A stretch of 64,000 nucleotides of DNA, taken from contig CAXYDR010000003.1 of assembly GCA_964276095.1 (NCBI GenBank), positions 124,001 to 188,000 of the forward strand. The letters are read 5' to 3'. Shown here one piece after another: positions 39,331 to 49,363 of this stretch. The notes under the pieces are model-generated. The model saw only the letters and a list, made by a program, of their open reading frames with translations. It was not told the origin of the DNA and did no database searches. Origin of the DNA: GCA-2733415 sp964276095 (GTDB lineage: Bacteria; Bacteroidota; Bacteroidia; Flavobacteriales; Flavobacteriaceae). Every line of letters starts with the position of its first letter. Position 1 is the stretch's first letter. The position numbers and the translations under genes were made by a program.

Positions 39331-39581
39331 CTAATTGAGGTAATTTATTGAAGTAATACTAACCGAACTTGGTTAATTTAAATGAAGATTGATTGTTTTT
39401 AATTACAATCGCTATTGCAATTATACACATTATTATTTAACAACACACAAATTTACGACTAAATAGTTTGTTAAAATAACATAAATAACTATTCCCCATT
39501 CATCATTAATATACTAAACACTGTATAACAGCTACTTACTAATTATTACAATTTATTGCTGTTTTTTGACTTTTGTTTCCT

Positions 39582-39589
39582 TACTTTTG
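39582..39589 (+). promoter_or_regulatory. -7 element very close to the DUF4293 start codon
   Basis: TACTTTTG matches TAnnTTTG and ends only 6 bp before the ATG at 39596. The transcript would start at, or almost at, the start codon, so a leaderless or near-leaderless mRNA is suggested. Confidence 0.45.
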
Positions 39590-39595
39590 CGGTGT

Positions 39596-40003
39596 ATGAT
39601 ACAACGTATTCAATCAGTATACCTTGCTTTAGCTGCCATAGTTGCAGGAAGCTTGCCATTTGTTTTTGATTTATGGAAAACTACTGAAAATGCAACTGTA
39701 TTTGCAATTGACAAACAATACTTATTAGTTGGGTTTTTAATTTCAGCAGTAATGAGTTTGGCAAGTATATTCATGTTTAAAAACCGTAAGTCGCAGTTTA
39801 TTATTAACCGACTTAACATCATATTAAACTTTATATTACTAGCCGTGTTTGTGTATAGTTCACTAACTGCATCTGGAGAAATGGAAGTTTCTGAGAAAGG
39901 TGTTGGGATTCTCCCTATCATTTCTATCGTATTATTAGTTTTGGCAAACAAAGCAATAAAGAAAGATGAGGATCTTGTAAAATCAGTAGACAGATTACGC
40001 TAA
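39596..40003 (+). CDS. DUF4293-family membrane protein
   Basis: From ATG 39596 the product is 135 aa with four membrane segments (about 5-23, 40-60, 70-90 and 105-123) and a charged tail KKDEDLVKSVDRLR. The opening MIQRIQSVYLALA is the conserved start of this small Bacteroidota family; upstream in-frame codons up to 39566 are less likely because the -7 element lies there. It is divergent from rho, as often seen in flavobacteria. Function unknown. Confidence 0.82.
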   Translation: MIQRIQSVYLALAAIVAGSLPFVFDLWKTTENATVFAIDKQYLLVGFLISAVMSLASIFMFKNRKSQFIINRLNIILNFILLAVFVYSSLTASGEMEVSEKGVGILPIISIVLLVLANKAIKKDEDLVKSVDRLR

Positions 40004-40033
40004 ACACCTCTTAGTATTATTTTTAGTGCGTAA

Positions 40034-40066
40034 AAAAAATCCGAAGGTAAAACTTCGGATTTTTTG
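40034..40066 (+). terminator. Terminator after the DUF4293 gene
   Basis: AATCCGAAG pairs with CTTCGGATT around GTAAAA, followed by TTTT. It lies about 35 bp after the stop codon. Confidence 0.88.
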
Positions 40067-40259
40067 ATTTCCAAATAGTAGGTTTAATTTTTAACTTGTT
40101 ATGTTTTTTAAAAAATATCTTCTCATTTCATATTGTGTTGAATACAATTGTGAAATATGAAGTAAATCTAAAAATTTAACAATTTCACTCATTTTTTAGA
40201 ATAAAAATCACTATATTTAGTGACTGTACTAACCAAACTTTTATTGACATTTTTTAATT

Positions 40260-40904
40260 ATGGGGAAAATTAAAATACATTTAATAGACGATCATCAAAT
40301 AGTGATTGATGGATTATTAGCCGTTTTAAAAATGGAAGATGATTTTGAAGTAGTAGGCTTCTCACTTAATGGCGATGGAATTCACGAAAGACTTACTGCT
40401 AATAATTCCGATGTAGTTATCATGGATATTAACATGCCTGATATTGACGGTATTGATATTTTAAAAGACTTTCAGAAAAAAGGTATTCCTTGCAAAATTA
40501 TTGTGCTATCGAGTCACGATGAAATAAAACTAATTAAAGAAGTACTAAACCTTGGTGCAAACGGATACTTGTCTAAAAAGTGTGCTGGTGAAAATATTGC
40601 TGAGGCTGTACGAAAAGTATATAATGGAGAACAATATTTTTGTGACTCTATAAAAGACAAAATGCTCACTTCTTTTTCTAGCAACGGATCATCTACTGAT
40701 GATGAACCTGTAAAAAGCATTACCAAACGAGAATTGGAAATACTACAGTTAGTTGTTAAAGAATTTACTACTAAAGAAATTAGCGAACAACTCACCATTA
40801 GTATCAACACCATTGATACACACCGTAAAAATATTATGCGCAAGCTAGAGGTAAAAAACACTATCGGACTAGTAAAGTATGCTATTAAGCATGACTTAGT
40901 GTAA
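40260..40904 (+). CDS. NarL/LuxR-type response regulator
   Basis: This 214-aa protein has a receiver domain with the acidic pair (LIDDHQ), phospho-acceptor Asp56 (VVIMDINMPDIDG) and the lysine in GYLSKKC. A LuxR-type HTH follows (ITKRELEILQLVVKEFTTKEISEQLTISINTIDTHRKNIMRKLEV). The partners are probably the two HisKA_3 histidine kinases encoded at 41560 and 43845, the kinase type that normally pairs with NarL-type regulators. Target genes are unknown. Confidence 0.92.
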   Translation: MGKIKIHLIDDHQIVIDGLLAVLKMEDDFEVVGFSLNGDGIHERLTANNSDVVIMDINMPDIDGIDILKDFQKKGIPCKIIVLSSHDEIKLIKEVLNLGANGYLSKKCAGENIAEAVRKVYNGEQYFCDSIKDKMLTSFSSNGSSTDDEPVKSITKRELEILQLVVKEFTTKEISEQLTISINTIDTHRKNIMRKLEVKNTIGLVKYAIKHDLV

Positions 40905-41051
40905 CATACTGTTACTTAAAAAATATTTTATTACCTTTCTTTTAATTCTTAGTAACATATGTTATCAAGAAGAAGACACCTATGAAGTAATTTAATTTTT
41001 ACACAACAACCATTTAACCAAACAAATTAATTATTAACCAAAAAACCAACT

Positions 41052-41315
41052 ATGAGTTTAGTACAAGATTATTGCGTAACATGCGACAAAAAAGGAAACT
41101 ACATCCTTGATTTTAACACTTCAGATCCAGCAAGTGTAGTTTATTCTACAAATAGTGAGGGATACAACGTAATTACCGTAAATACTGACAGTAAAGGGGA
41201 AAAAGCATTTACTAATAATTACGGTAATGCTAGTAAAATCTTCAAATACTCATTCATTCAACCAGGAACAACTGAACGAGGAGGTGGGCAACCTCAAGGA
41301 ATAATGGGGCCTTAA
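41052..41315 (+). CDS. Small hypothetical protein between regulator and kinases (87 aa)
   Basis: The product starts MSLVQDYCVTCDKKGNYIL (a CxxC pair) and is otherwise polar with beta character, ending TTERGGGQPQGIMGP. There is no signal peptide or membrane segment. Upstream is an A/C-rich leader, and downstream (41336) its own terminator follows, so it is a monocistronic unit. No family recognised. It may be a target or modulator of the neighbouring two-component proteins, by position only. Confidence 0.65.
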   Translation: MSLVQDYCVTCDKKGNYILDFNTSDPASVVYSTNSEGYNVITVNTDSKGEKAFTNNYGNASKIFKYSFIQPGTTERGGGQPQGIMGP

Positions 41316-41335
41316 AAGATATTAGTTTAAAATTC

Positions 41336-41367
41336 AAATGCGTTAGCTTTTGTTAACGCATTTTTTT
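41336..41367 (+). terminator. Terminator after the 87-aa gene
   Basis: AAATGCGTTA and TAACGCATTT pair around a short loop, followed by a run of seven Ts. It gives the small gene its own transcript. Confidence 0.88.
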
Positions 41368-41559
41368 ATTTTACAATCATTAAACCCTTACCAAGGAGGA
41401 ACAACTGAAGTAATTTGATAACCGAGGCACAACTCCTAAAATAAAAGATAAACTGATAAAATAGCATTACTATAATTAAAACAGATTGCTACACTTGACT
41501 CGCATTGACGTATATTTTTATTATATTGCTTATACTAACTATATCTAATTATTATTATT

Positions 41560-43302
41560 TTGAACAAAATATTTTTACTTTTAATACTACAATTTACCAC
41601 ACTATTCCCATGTGCTGCTCAAACAAGCATAATGCAAAATGATTCTACATATCAACAAGTAACTACGCTCATTTCTAAACAAAAACACGAAAAAGCATTA
41701 ACTATAGCCTTAAAAGAAGTAGATAAGTACTCAAAAAGCACTTCAAAAAAAGCAAAATGGAATAACTTAATTGGCGACATATTTATTAATAACAAAGAAC
41801 TCAATAAAGCCCTTAATTACTATAGAAGATCACTTTCAATTAATTATAAACTAAAAGACTCTCTATCAATAATGGAGGGTTTATTGAAATCAGGGCGTAT
41901 CCATCAACAAAAATTTAGAGACCTACACCCTGATTTTAAATCTAGAAAAGCCCAAAACTATAAAGACAGTGCTGACTTTTATTATCAAAAAATAATAGCT
42001 GAATATAAAAACATTACGCATGGAAGCAAGCATATCGCTCAGACTTACAGTAATTTAGCATATTTGTATTCAGATTTAAATAAGTTGGATAAAGCGCAAT
42101 ATTATATTACCGAAGCTATAAATATATATGAAACAAAACTAAGCCTTCCAGTAGTGTTAGGTGGCGCACTAAACAACCAAGGTTTAATATATATCTATCA
42201 AGAAAAATATAAAGCTGCTGAAAAAACCCTCTTAAAAGTGCTAAACAAAGCACAAGACACCTCAACAGTTAAGTCCTTAAATACCAGTCGCGTAGCACTA
42301 GACAACCTAGCATATATCTACAAAAAAACTAATCAACACAAAAAAGCGTATACCTATCTAGTGGAATCATATGATCTTGCTTTTATTATTAAAGAAAAAG
42401 AAAAAGCAATTGAAATAACCGCTATAGAAGCAATACATAACGAAGACAAAGCAAGAGCAAAAGAAAAAATAAATACCGTAAAAGCAGAAAAAGAGAATGA
42501 ACGTACTCAATATATTTTAGCAGGTACTGGATTAGCGTCGGTAGTTATTATTTTATTTGGTTCAGTACTATACAGAAACAGCAAACTGAAATCAAAAAAC
42601 TTATCACTAAACTTGATAGAACAGGAATTAAACCAACAAAAGACTTTACGCGTACTGCAAGAAAAAAACCAAAGCAAACTATTAAATGCTACATTAGACG
42701 GTAGAGAAACAGAACGCAAAGAAATTGCACAAACCCTACATGATAGTGTAAGTGCCCTGCTCTCTTCTGCCAACATGCACTTACAGGTAGTTAAAAAGAA
42801 AGCCACTACTCCTATTGCAGAGTTAGAAAAATCACAACGCATTATTGATGAAGCTTCTGGTAAAGTACGTGATCTTTCACATAAATTAATTTCGGCAGTT
42901 CTATTAAAGTTTGGTTTGGAACACGCTGTTTATGACATGTGTGAAAAATATAGCAATCAGGATTTAGAATTTGAACTAGAAAGCGAAGATAAAATACCAC
43001 GTTTTAATCAGGATTTTGAAATAAAAATTCATAATATTATTGAAGAGTGTATTAATAATATCATGAAACATAGTAAAGCATCTGAAGCTTCAGTAATGCT
43101 TTTATTAACTAATAACACCTTACACGTAACTATAACCGATAATGGTGTTGGTTTTGACGCTTCTAAAATTAGTCCTTCTTCTGGAATTGGATTAAGCCAG
43201 ATAAAAGCGCGTATTGAAAATATGGAAGGTGTTTTTAATATTGATTCTAAAATAAATCACGGTACTTCTATTGTAATGCAAGTCCCTGTGGAAAATACAT
43301 GA
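41560..43302 (+). CDS. TPR sensor histidine kinase (HisKA_3 type), paralogue A
   Basis: The start appears to be TTG at 41560, giving a signal peptide (NKIFLLLILQFTTLFPCAA). About six TPR-like helical pairs fill the predicted periplasmic part (about 25-300). A membrane segment follows (about 317-337), then a coiled coil and the dimerisation/phosphoacceptor region ERKEIAQTLHDSVSALLSSANMHL (His near 393). The C-terminal HATPase shows EECINNIMKHS and ITDNGVGFDASK..SGIGLSQIKARIE. This layout is common in Bacteroidota and usually works with a NarL-type regulator such as the one at 40260. Confidence 0.9.
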   Translation: MNKIFLLLILQFTTLFPCAAQTSIMQNDSTYQQVTTLISKQKHEKALTIALKEVDKYSKSTSKKAKWNNLIGDIFINNKELNKALNYYRRSLSINYKLKDSLSIMEGLLKSGRIHQQKFRDLHPDFKSRKAQNYKDSADFYYQKIIAEYKNITHGSKHIAQTYSNLAYLYSDLNKLDKAQYYITEAINIYETKLSLPVVLGGALNNQGLIYIYQEKYKAAEKTLLKVLNKAQDTSTVKSLNTSRVALDNLAYIYKKTNQHKKAYTYLVESYDLAFIIKEKEKAIEITAIEAIHNEDKARAKEKINTVKAEKENERTQYILAGTGLASVVIILFGSVLYRNSKLKSKNLSLNLIEQELNQQKTLRVLQEKNQSKLLNATLDGRETERKEIAQTLHDSVSALLSSANMHLQVVKKKATTPIAELEKSQRIIDEASGKVRDLSHKLISAVLLKFGLEHAVYDMCEKYSNQDLEFELESEDKIPRFNQDFEIKIHNIIEECINNIMKHSKASEASVMLLLTNNTLHVTITDNGVGFDASKISPSSGIGLSQIKARIENMEGVFNIDSKINHGTSIVMQVPVENT

Positions 43303-43386
43303 TTTAAATTATCAATCCCTTACTACATTTAATACTACTGTACTGAAAGATTACTTTACTCGTTTGTTATAGTTCGTTTTAAATCC

Positions 43387-43686
43387 CTATACATCAGACA
43401 ACCATCCTTCAGACAAGTCAGACCAATCGGGATTTTCTTTATTTATCAGTGCAATTTTTTTTGCCCTACTACCTCCTTTTAATTGTTTCTCCCGAACTAT
43501 AGATTCTTCTGAGCTTTGACAATTCTCAAAATAAACCAACTTATCGCAATTAAACTTTGATGTAAATGATTTTTTGAAATACTTAGTTTTGCATTGATAT
43601 ATTCGCTTCAATAAATCAGAAGTAAACCCCGTGTACAAAACCGTATTATTTTTATTTGTTAGTATATAAACACAATATTGTTTCAT
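43387..43686 (-). CDS. GIY-YIG endonuclease-domain protein
   Basis: This 99-aa protein is one GIY-YIG domain: YCVYILTNKNNTVLYTGFTSDLLKRIYQCK with the catalytic Arg region, then FNCDKLVYFENCQSSEESIVREKQLKGGSRAKKIALI (the conserved Glu in REKQLK). Such single-domain UPF0213-type proteins are widespread with unclear roles. The C-terminal NPDWSDLSEGW is typical. It is inserted antisense between the two kinase genes. Confidence 0.9.
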   Translation of the reverse strand: MKQYCVYILTNKNNTVLYTGFTSDLLKRIYQCKTKYFKKSFTSKFNCDKLVYFENCQSSEESIVREKQLKGGSRAKKIALINKENPDWSDLSEGWLSDV

Positions 43687-43844
43687 AAACTAAAGATAAT
43701 AAAAATAGAATACATTTCACCCTCAATAATTTGCAAGAACTAGCTCTATTATTTTATTTAAAAATTCTAATCTAAATAAATGGTTGTTTTAGATAACAAG
43801 CTTATTTTTGTAAACTAGATAACTAACTACAACTACACCAATCC

Positions 43845-45596
43845 GTGACCTATACTCTAAAATATTTTACTTTACTCGTTTTTACATTTTGCGTTTCTTT
43901 TTATGGTTTTAGTCAATCAAAATTAACAGATACTGTTTTTGATAAAGTTGAACAGTATATTAAAGAAGACAATAAAGAAGAAGCTTTAAAGTTAGCCATC
44001 GCACAACTTGAAAGTGTTACAAATAACAATACCATTCCATTACAAATTAAATGGAATAGTAAAATTGGGCAACTTTTTAGTAAGAACAATAACTTTCCTG
44101 TTGCTCTTGCCTATTACAATACAGCTAAAGAACTTAGCATTCAGTCGAAAGATTCTCTAGCCATAGCAACAGCTTATTTTGATATTGGATCATTAAACCT
44201 TATTGAATACTCTAATATTATTTACCAAGAACAAAATATTAATGTTGCATTAGATAAAAAAGAAGCAGCTTTTAAAAATTTCAACCATCTTATTGCTAAT
44301 TTTAAAAACACAAAAAACGCGGGAGAAATTATTGCCAAAACCTATGCAAACCTTACAGGGTTATACTCATATAGCGCTGAATTTGATAAGGCAGAGGATG
44401 CTTCTGAAAAAGCCATTACCTACTACACTAAACTAAAAGACACAATTTCTATTATAGGCGTAAAAATAAATTTGAGTGCTAGCCAAATTTACCGAGAAAA
44501 ATTTGAGGAAGCCAAGCAAACATGCTTAAGTTTTATACCCTTACTAAAAGATACTTCTAACATTAAAATATTACGTTTTAAAGAAGTAAATTCTTCAAAT
44601 TTAGCACTCATTTACGGAAGATTAAATAACTTGGAGGAATCAATTGATTATTTAGCAGAATCTCATAAATTGAATCTTGTTTATTTAGAAAAGACTTCTA
44701 ATAGAACTTTAGAAGAAATTGAAGCAAAACACAATGAGGAAAGTGCAAGACAGGAAGAAATTGCAAAAACTAATATTGAAATAGAAAAAAGAGAAAATGG
44801 AGAACTATGGTTTGGTATAGCAGGTATTTCAGGACTCTCACTACTTCTTTTTGGAACTGCATTATTTAGAAACAATAAATTGAAAGCTAGAAACCTATCT
44901 TTAACATTAATTCAAAAGGAATACAACCAACAACAAGAGCTTCAAAAACTAAAAGAACTGAATCAGAATAAAGTACTTAACGCTATTCTAGAAGGAAGAT
45001 TAAAAGAGCGAAAATATATCGCACAAACACTTCATGATAGTGTGAGTTCCTTATTATCCTCTGCTAATATGCATTTACTGGTAGCCAAGAAAAAAAGTAC
45101 TACCCCAATAGATGAATTGGAAAAATCACAACGAATTATTGGTGAAGCTTCAGAAAAAGTTCGAGATTTATCACACAAATTAATATCTGCTATATTGTTA
45201 AAGTTTGGCTTAGAACATTCGCTATATGATTTATGTGAGAAATATAGCAATCAAGAATTGCAAATTGAATTAGAAAGTGAAGATAAAATTCCACGCTTTA
45301 GTCAAGACTGCGAAATTAAAATGCATAACATTACCGAAGAATGCGTCAATAACATTATCAAACACAGTAAAGCTTCAAAGGCTATTATAAACTTAAAATT
45401 AAAGGAGAATATCTTTTTTCTTGAAATATCCGATAATGGAATTGGTTTTGACACCTCAAAAATAAGTCCTGATTCTGGTATTGGTTTAAGTCAAATAATA
45501 GCAAGGATTAATAGTGTTGGAGGAATCATAAAAATAAGCTCCGAAAAAGACAAAGGAACCAAAATTTTCATAGAGGTTCCTATCGATTTAATTTAA
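43845..45596 (+). CDS. TPR sensor histidine kinase (HisKA_3 type), paralogue B
   Basis: This is a close paralogue of the kinase at 41560, with the same order: signal peptide (YFTLLVFTFCVSFYGFSQ), TPR-type helices, membrane segment (about 323-343), coiled coil, ERKYIAQTLHDSVSSLLSSANMHL (His near 396) and HATPase (EECVNNIIKHS; ISDNGIGFDTSK). The cytoplasmic parts are much more alike than the TPR parts, so the sensed input may differ while the output is shared. The start is GTG at 43845. It ends by 4-bp overlap with the converging lysA. Confidence 0.9.
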   Translation: MTYTLKYFTLLVFTFCVSFYGFSQSKLTDTVFDKVEQYIKEDNKEEALKLAIAQLESVTNNNTIPLQIKWNSKIGQLFSKNNNFPVALAYYNTAKELSIQSKDSLAIATAYFDIGSLNLIEYSNIIYQEQNINVALDKKEAAFKNFNHLIANFKNTKNAGEIIAKTYANLTGLYSYSAEFDKAEDASEKAITYYTKLKDTISIIGVKINLSASQIYREKFEEAKQTCLSFIPLLKDTSNIKILRFKEVNSSNLALIYGRLNNLEESIDYLAESHKLNLVYLEKTSNRTLEEIEAKHNEESARQEEIAKTNIEIEKRENGELWFGIAGISGLSLLLFGTALFRNNKLKARNLSLTLIQKEYNQQQELQKLKELNQNKVLNAILEGRLKERKYIAQTLHDSVSSLLSSANMHLLVAKKKSTTPIDELEKSQRIIGEASEKVRDLSHKLISAILLKFGLEHSLYDLCEKYSNQELQIELESEDKIPRFSQDCEIKMHNITEECVNNIIKHSKASKAIINLKLKENIFFLEISDNGIGFDTSKISPDSGIGLSQIIARINSVGGIIKISSEKDKGTKIFIEVPIDLI

Positions 45597-46822
45597 TTTT
45601 CCAAAACCGCTTCTGGCTCTAAATCTATAACTATTTGATGCCGCAACAAATCATCAATAGTTTCGCGTTTACGGATCAAACGTGCATTATCTTTATACCA
45701 TAATACTTCTGCAGGCCTATACCGTGAATTATAATTTGACGTCATTGAAAAACAATATGCACCAGCATTTTTAAAACACAAAATATCACCTTCTGTTATT
45801 TCATTAATGCGACGATTGGTTGCAAATGTATCCGTTTCACAAATATAACCTACAACTGTATAAAAGCGCTCCCTCCCATTGTTGTTGGATAAATTAACAA
45901 TATCATGATGCGAATTGTACAACATTGGCCTAATTAAATGATTGAACCCAGAATCAACACTTGCAAATACTGTTGATGTGGTTTGTTTAACCACATTAAC
46001 ATTTGCCAAAAATGATCCAGCTTCACTTACTAAAAATTTACCTGGCTCAAAAGCCAAAGTTAATTGCTTACCATATTCCTTTTCAAAAGTATTAAAACGC
46101 TTTGTTAACTTTTGCCCTAATTCATCAATATTGGTTTCTATATCATTTTCTTTATAAGGCACTTTAAAGCCACTCCCAAAATCAATAAATTCTAAATCAG
46201 AAAATTGTAAGGCAGTTTTAAATAAAATTTCAGACGCATATAAAAACACATCAATATCTAATATATCAGACCCTGTATGCATATGAATGCCATTAATATT
46301 CATGCCCGTATTTTTAATAATACGAAGAACATGCGGCATTTGATGTATTGATATTCCAAATTTAGAATCGATATGTCCCACTGAAATATTTGCATTCCCT
46401 CCAGCCATAACATGCGGGTTTATACGAATACAGATAGGCACTTCCGGATGCTTAGTTCCAAACTGCTCCAGTATAGATAAATTATCAATGTTAATTTGAC
46501 AACCTAAAGCAGCTACATTTTCAATTTCTGATAACGAAACTCCATTTGGAGTATATATAATATCTTCTGCCTGAAAACCAGCAGCCAAACCTAGCTGTAC
46601 CTCTTGTATTGAAACGGTGTCCAAACCAGAATTTAACTGTTTAAAAAGTTTTAATATAGAGATGTTTGACAATGCTTTTACAGCATAATTAATTTTTAAT
46701 CGCTTTACTCCTTTAAACGCTAAAATAAGTTTATTGTATTGATTTTCAATTTTTTCTGCATCATACACATAAACCGGAGTATGGAATTCTTCGGCAATCG
46801 CTAATAAATCTCTTGTTTTCAT
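45593..46822 (-). CDS. lysA: Diaminopimelate decarboxylase
   Basis: LysA removes CO2 from meso-diaminopimelate to give lysine, using pyridoxal phosphate. Lys49 (INYAVKALSN) is the expected PLP lysine. Further on are HMHTGSDI, the glycine-rich IDFGSGF phosphate-binding loop, EPGKFLV, and the C-terminal CETDTF and AGAYCFSMTSNYNSR. At 409 aa the length is usual. It is convergent with kinase B and otherwise stands alone. Confidence 0.95.
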   Translation of the reverse strand: MKTRDLLAIAEEFHTPVYVYDAEKIENQYNKLILAFKGVKRLKINYAVKALSNISILKLFKQLNSGLDTVSIQEVQLGLAAGFQAEDIIYTPNGVSLSEIENVAALGCQINIDNLSILEQFGTKHPEVPICIRINPHVMAGGNANISVGHIDSKFGISIHQMPHVLRIIKNTGMNINGIHMHTGSDILDIDVFLYASEILFKTALQFSDLEFIDFGSGFKVPYKENDIETNIDELGQKLTKRFNTFEKEYGKQLTLAFEPGKFLVSEAGSFLANVNVVKQTTSTVFASVDSGFNHLIRPMLYNSHHDIVNLSNNNGRERFYTVVGYICETDTFATNRRINEITEGDILCFKNAGAYCFSMTSNYNSRYRPAEVLWYKDNARLIRKRETIDDLLRHQIVIDLEPEAVLEN

Positions 46823-46991
46823 TATTACTTTTTAAATTATTACTAATGACAAACCTATCATATATTTCGATCATCAACTAAAAAACAAACAAATTAAATA
46901 TATTTACAACATTTTGTTATATTTATTTAATAACAAATATTTTTGAATAAAAATAAAATGAATTAAAAGGGATTTATTACGCTGATATTTT

Positions 46992-46999
46992 TACATTTG
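46992..46999 (+). promoter_or_regulatory. -7 promoter element of sucC
   Basis: TACATTTG matches TAnnTTTG and lies 29 bp before the sucC ATG. A clear -33 TTTG at 19 bp is not visible. Confidence 0.5.
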
Positions 47000-47028
47000 C
47001 GTAGCTTTAAAAAGATAACAAGTACATT

Positions 47029-48222
47029 ATGAATTTACACGAATATCAAGGTAAAGAAATATTAAGCAGTTTTGGTGTTAGAATCCAAAGAGGAGTTGTA
47101 GTACAAACTGCTGATGAAGCTGTAGAAGCAGCTAAAAAATTAACTGAAGAAACCGGTACAGGTTGGCACGTAATTAAAGCACAAGTTCACGCAGGTGGTC
47201 GTGGAAAAGGTGGTGGAGTTAAGTTAGCTAAAAACTTAGATCAGGTTAAAGAAATAGCTGGACAAATTATAGGAATGGACTTAGTTACTCCTCAAACTTC
47301 TGCGGAAGGGAAAAGAGTACACCAAGTATTAATTTGTGAAGATGTATATTATCCAGGAGATAGTGAAACAAGTGAATTTTATGTATCTGTGTTATTAAAC
47401 AGAGCTACTGGAAGAAACATGGTTATGTATTCTACTGAAGGTGGTATGGATATTGAAGATGTTGCTGAAAACACGCCACACTTAATTTTTACTGAAGAAA
47501 TTGATCCTGCTACAGGAATTATACCTTTCCAAGCACGTAAAATTGCTTTTAACTTAGGTTTATCAGGAAAAGCACATAAAGAAATGACTAAGTTTGTTTC
47601 TGCTTTATACAAAGCATATGTAGAATCTGATTCTTCTATGTTTGAAATTAACCCAGTGTTAAAAACATCTGATGATTTAATCATGGCTGTTGATGCTAAG
47701 GTTACTATTGATGATAACGCACTTTACAGACGTAAAGATTATTTAGCAATGCGTGATACCAGAGAAGAAAATGCAATTGAAGTTGAAGCTAGTGCTTTAG
47801 GTTTAAATTATGTTGATTTAGATGGTAACGTTGGATGTATGGTAAACGGAGCTGGTTTAGCAATGGCTACTATGGATTTAATTAAAATGTCAGGTGGTGA
47901 ACCTGCTAACTTTTTAGATGTTGGAGGTACTGCTGATGCTGAACGTGTTGAAGCTGGTTTCAGAATTATCTTGAAAGATCCTAACGTAAAATGTATTTTA
48001 GTAAACATCTTCGGAGGAATCGTTCGTTGTGATCGTGTTGCTGAAGGGATTATCGCTGCATTTAAAAACATGGGAGACGCTATGAACGTACCATTAATTG
48101 TTCGTTTACAAGGTACAAATGCTGATATAGCTAAAAAATTAATTGAAGATTCTGGATTAAAATTACAATCTGCAACTGCTTTTAAAGAAGCTGCTGATAA
48201 AGTAAAAGCTGTTTTAGCTTAA
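47029..48222 (+). CDS. sucC: Succinyl-CoA synthetase beta subunit
   Basis: This 397-aa subunit of the citric-acid-cycle enzyme binds the nucleotide through an N-terminal ATP-grasp fold (MNLHEYQGKEILSSFGV; KAQVHAGGRGKGGGVKLA; FEINPVL). It shares the CoA-ligase C-terminus (DLDGNVGCMVNGAGLAMATMD; FLDVGGTA; VNIFGGIVRCD). The alpha subunit gene (sucD) is not adjacent within the window, which is common in flavobacteria. Confidence 0.97.
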   Translation: MNLHEYQGKEILSSFGVRIQRGVVVQTADEAVEAAKKLTEETGTGWHVIKAQVHAGGRGKGGGVKLAKNLDQVKEIAGQIIGMDLVTPQTSAEGKRVHQVLICEDVYYPGDSETSEFYVSVLLNRATGRNMVMYSTEGGMDIEDVAENTPHLIFTEEIDPATGIIPFQARKIAFNLGLSGKAHKEMTKFVSALYKAYVESDSSMFEINPVLKTSDDLIMAVDAKVTIDDNALYRRKDYLAMRDTREENAIEVEASALGLNYVDLDGNVGCMVNGAGLAMATMDLIKMSGGEPANFLDVGGTADAERVEAGFRIILKDPNVKCILVNIFGGIVRCDRVAEGIIAAFKNMGDAMNVPLIVRLQGTNADIAKKLIEDSGLKLQSATAFKEAADKVKAVLA

Positions 48223-48283
48223 TCCTTTTATTAGGATTAACAAAACAACTCATATCCCTTACTGAATACTCATAAGGAATTAT

Positions 48284-48318
48284 AAAAAAGCTCAAACATT
48301 ATGTTTGAGCTTTTTTTG
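48284..48318 (+). terminator. sucC terminator
   Basis: AAAAAAGCTCAAAC and GTTTGAGCTTTTTTT pair across ATTAT. It lies about 60 bp after the sucC stop codon and just before the next gene. Confidence 0.9.
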
Positions 48319-48352
48319 TTATATTCGGTACCTAGTCCCAAAACTATTTATT

Positions 48353-48751
48353 ATGAGTACTGAAGAAAAACTAAGTGCCTTAAGTCAGTTAATTGCTTTT
48401 GCTCGAACTGGAAAAGCAATAAAAGATATCGAATATGATTTTTTAGTGACAATAGCCAATCAGATAGGCGTAACAAAAGAAGTATTTGATGAACTTTTAC
48501 TTAATCCTGTTCCTCACATTAACCTTCAATCAGAAAGTGAACGTATTGTACAGTTTCATAGACTTTTACTATTAATGAATGTAGATAGAGAAATTGAATT
48601 TACCGAATTAGAGAAGATTCATCAATTAGGTTTGAAAATGGGACTTAATATTCAAGCCATTGATAAAACGTTGGAGATTATGCAGAAATACAAGAACAAT
48701 AATATTCCTCCAGAAATATTGTTAAGTATATTTAAAACCTATTATAATTAG
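48353..48751 (+). CDS. TerB-like helical protein (133 aa)
   Basis: The product starts MSTEEKLSALSQLIAFARTGKAIKDIEYDFL and continues as an all-helical domain with MNVDREIEFTELEKIHQLGLKMGL, resembling the TerB/DjlA-type metal-binding fold. The upstream in-frame ATG at 48305 lies in the sucC terminator and is rejected. Function unknown; tellurite resistance should not be inferred from the fold. Confidence 0.7.
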   Translation: MSTEEKLSALSQLIAFARTGKAIKDIEYDFLVTIANQIGVTKEVFDELLLNPVPHINLQSESERIVQFHRLLLLMNVDREIEFTELEKIHQLGLKMGLNIQAIDKTLEIMQKYKNNNIPPEILLSIFKTYYN

Positions 48752-49063
48752 ATACAATAGAACCAACTCTAACTTTACAATCTTAAAAAACACAAGTAAA
48801 ACACTGAATATCAACAACAAAACTTTACTCCTTAATAAACAATAATACAAGAGTAAAATATCCAGTAAATTTTTATAATAAAAAAACAAAAACTGATTTT
48901 TTACTTTATGAAAAAAGAGTATATTTAAACTTTAAGATTTACTTGAATTAGCTTTAAAACTATTACAAATAAGTTTTATTAAAAGTGGAGTTTAGATAAC
49001 CACATAAAAAACGAGGTGTAATCCGAAAAACCTTACGAGTAGGAAAAAATAATTTTTTTAAGC
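48752..49063. other. 312-bp AT-rich spacer
   Basis: The stretch is about four-fifths A and T. It contains no ORF with coding character, no clear terminator and no distinct repeat. The promoter of the small lipoprotein gene at 49064 probably lies in its right half. I see nothing else in it. Confidence 0.5.
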
Positions 49064-49348
49064 ATGTTAAAAAAAATGAAAAAAGTAGCTGCATTTGTTG
49101 CAGTTGTAGGAATGTTATCTAGTTGTGCTGTAACTTTACCAGTTAATGCAACTAGTAATTCTGTAGGTAGCAAAGTTGGAACATCAAAAGCTACTGGTTA
49201 TTTGGGGGTTTTATTTTTTAACCAAGATGCAAGTATACGTACAGCTGCAAAAAATGGTGGAATTACAAAAATTTCAACTGTAGACATCAAAAAAGGTAGT
49301 ATCTTAAACCTTATTGTAACTTACGAAACTATTGTTACTGGAGAGTAA
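49064..49348 (+). CDS. TRL-like small lipoprotein
   Basis: The 94-aa product has a lipoprotein signal (KKVAAFVAVVGMLSSC) followed by a short domain with SNSVGSKVGTSKATGYLGVLFF and AAKNGGITKISTVDIKKGSIL. This is the pattern of TRL-type lipoproteins first noted near tRNA loci. The biological role is unknown. It is followed by a strong terminator, so it forms its own unit. Confidence 0.85.
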   Translation: MLKKMKKVAAFVAVVGMLSSCAVTLPVNATSNSVGSKVGTSKATGYLGVLFFNQDASIRTAAKNGGITKISTVDIKKGSILNLIVTYETIVTGE

Positions 49349-49363
49349 TTTCCAATTTCAATA

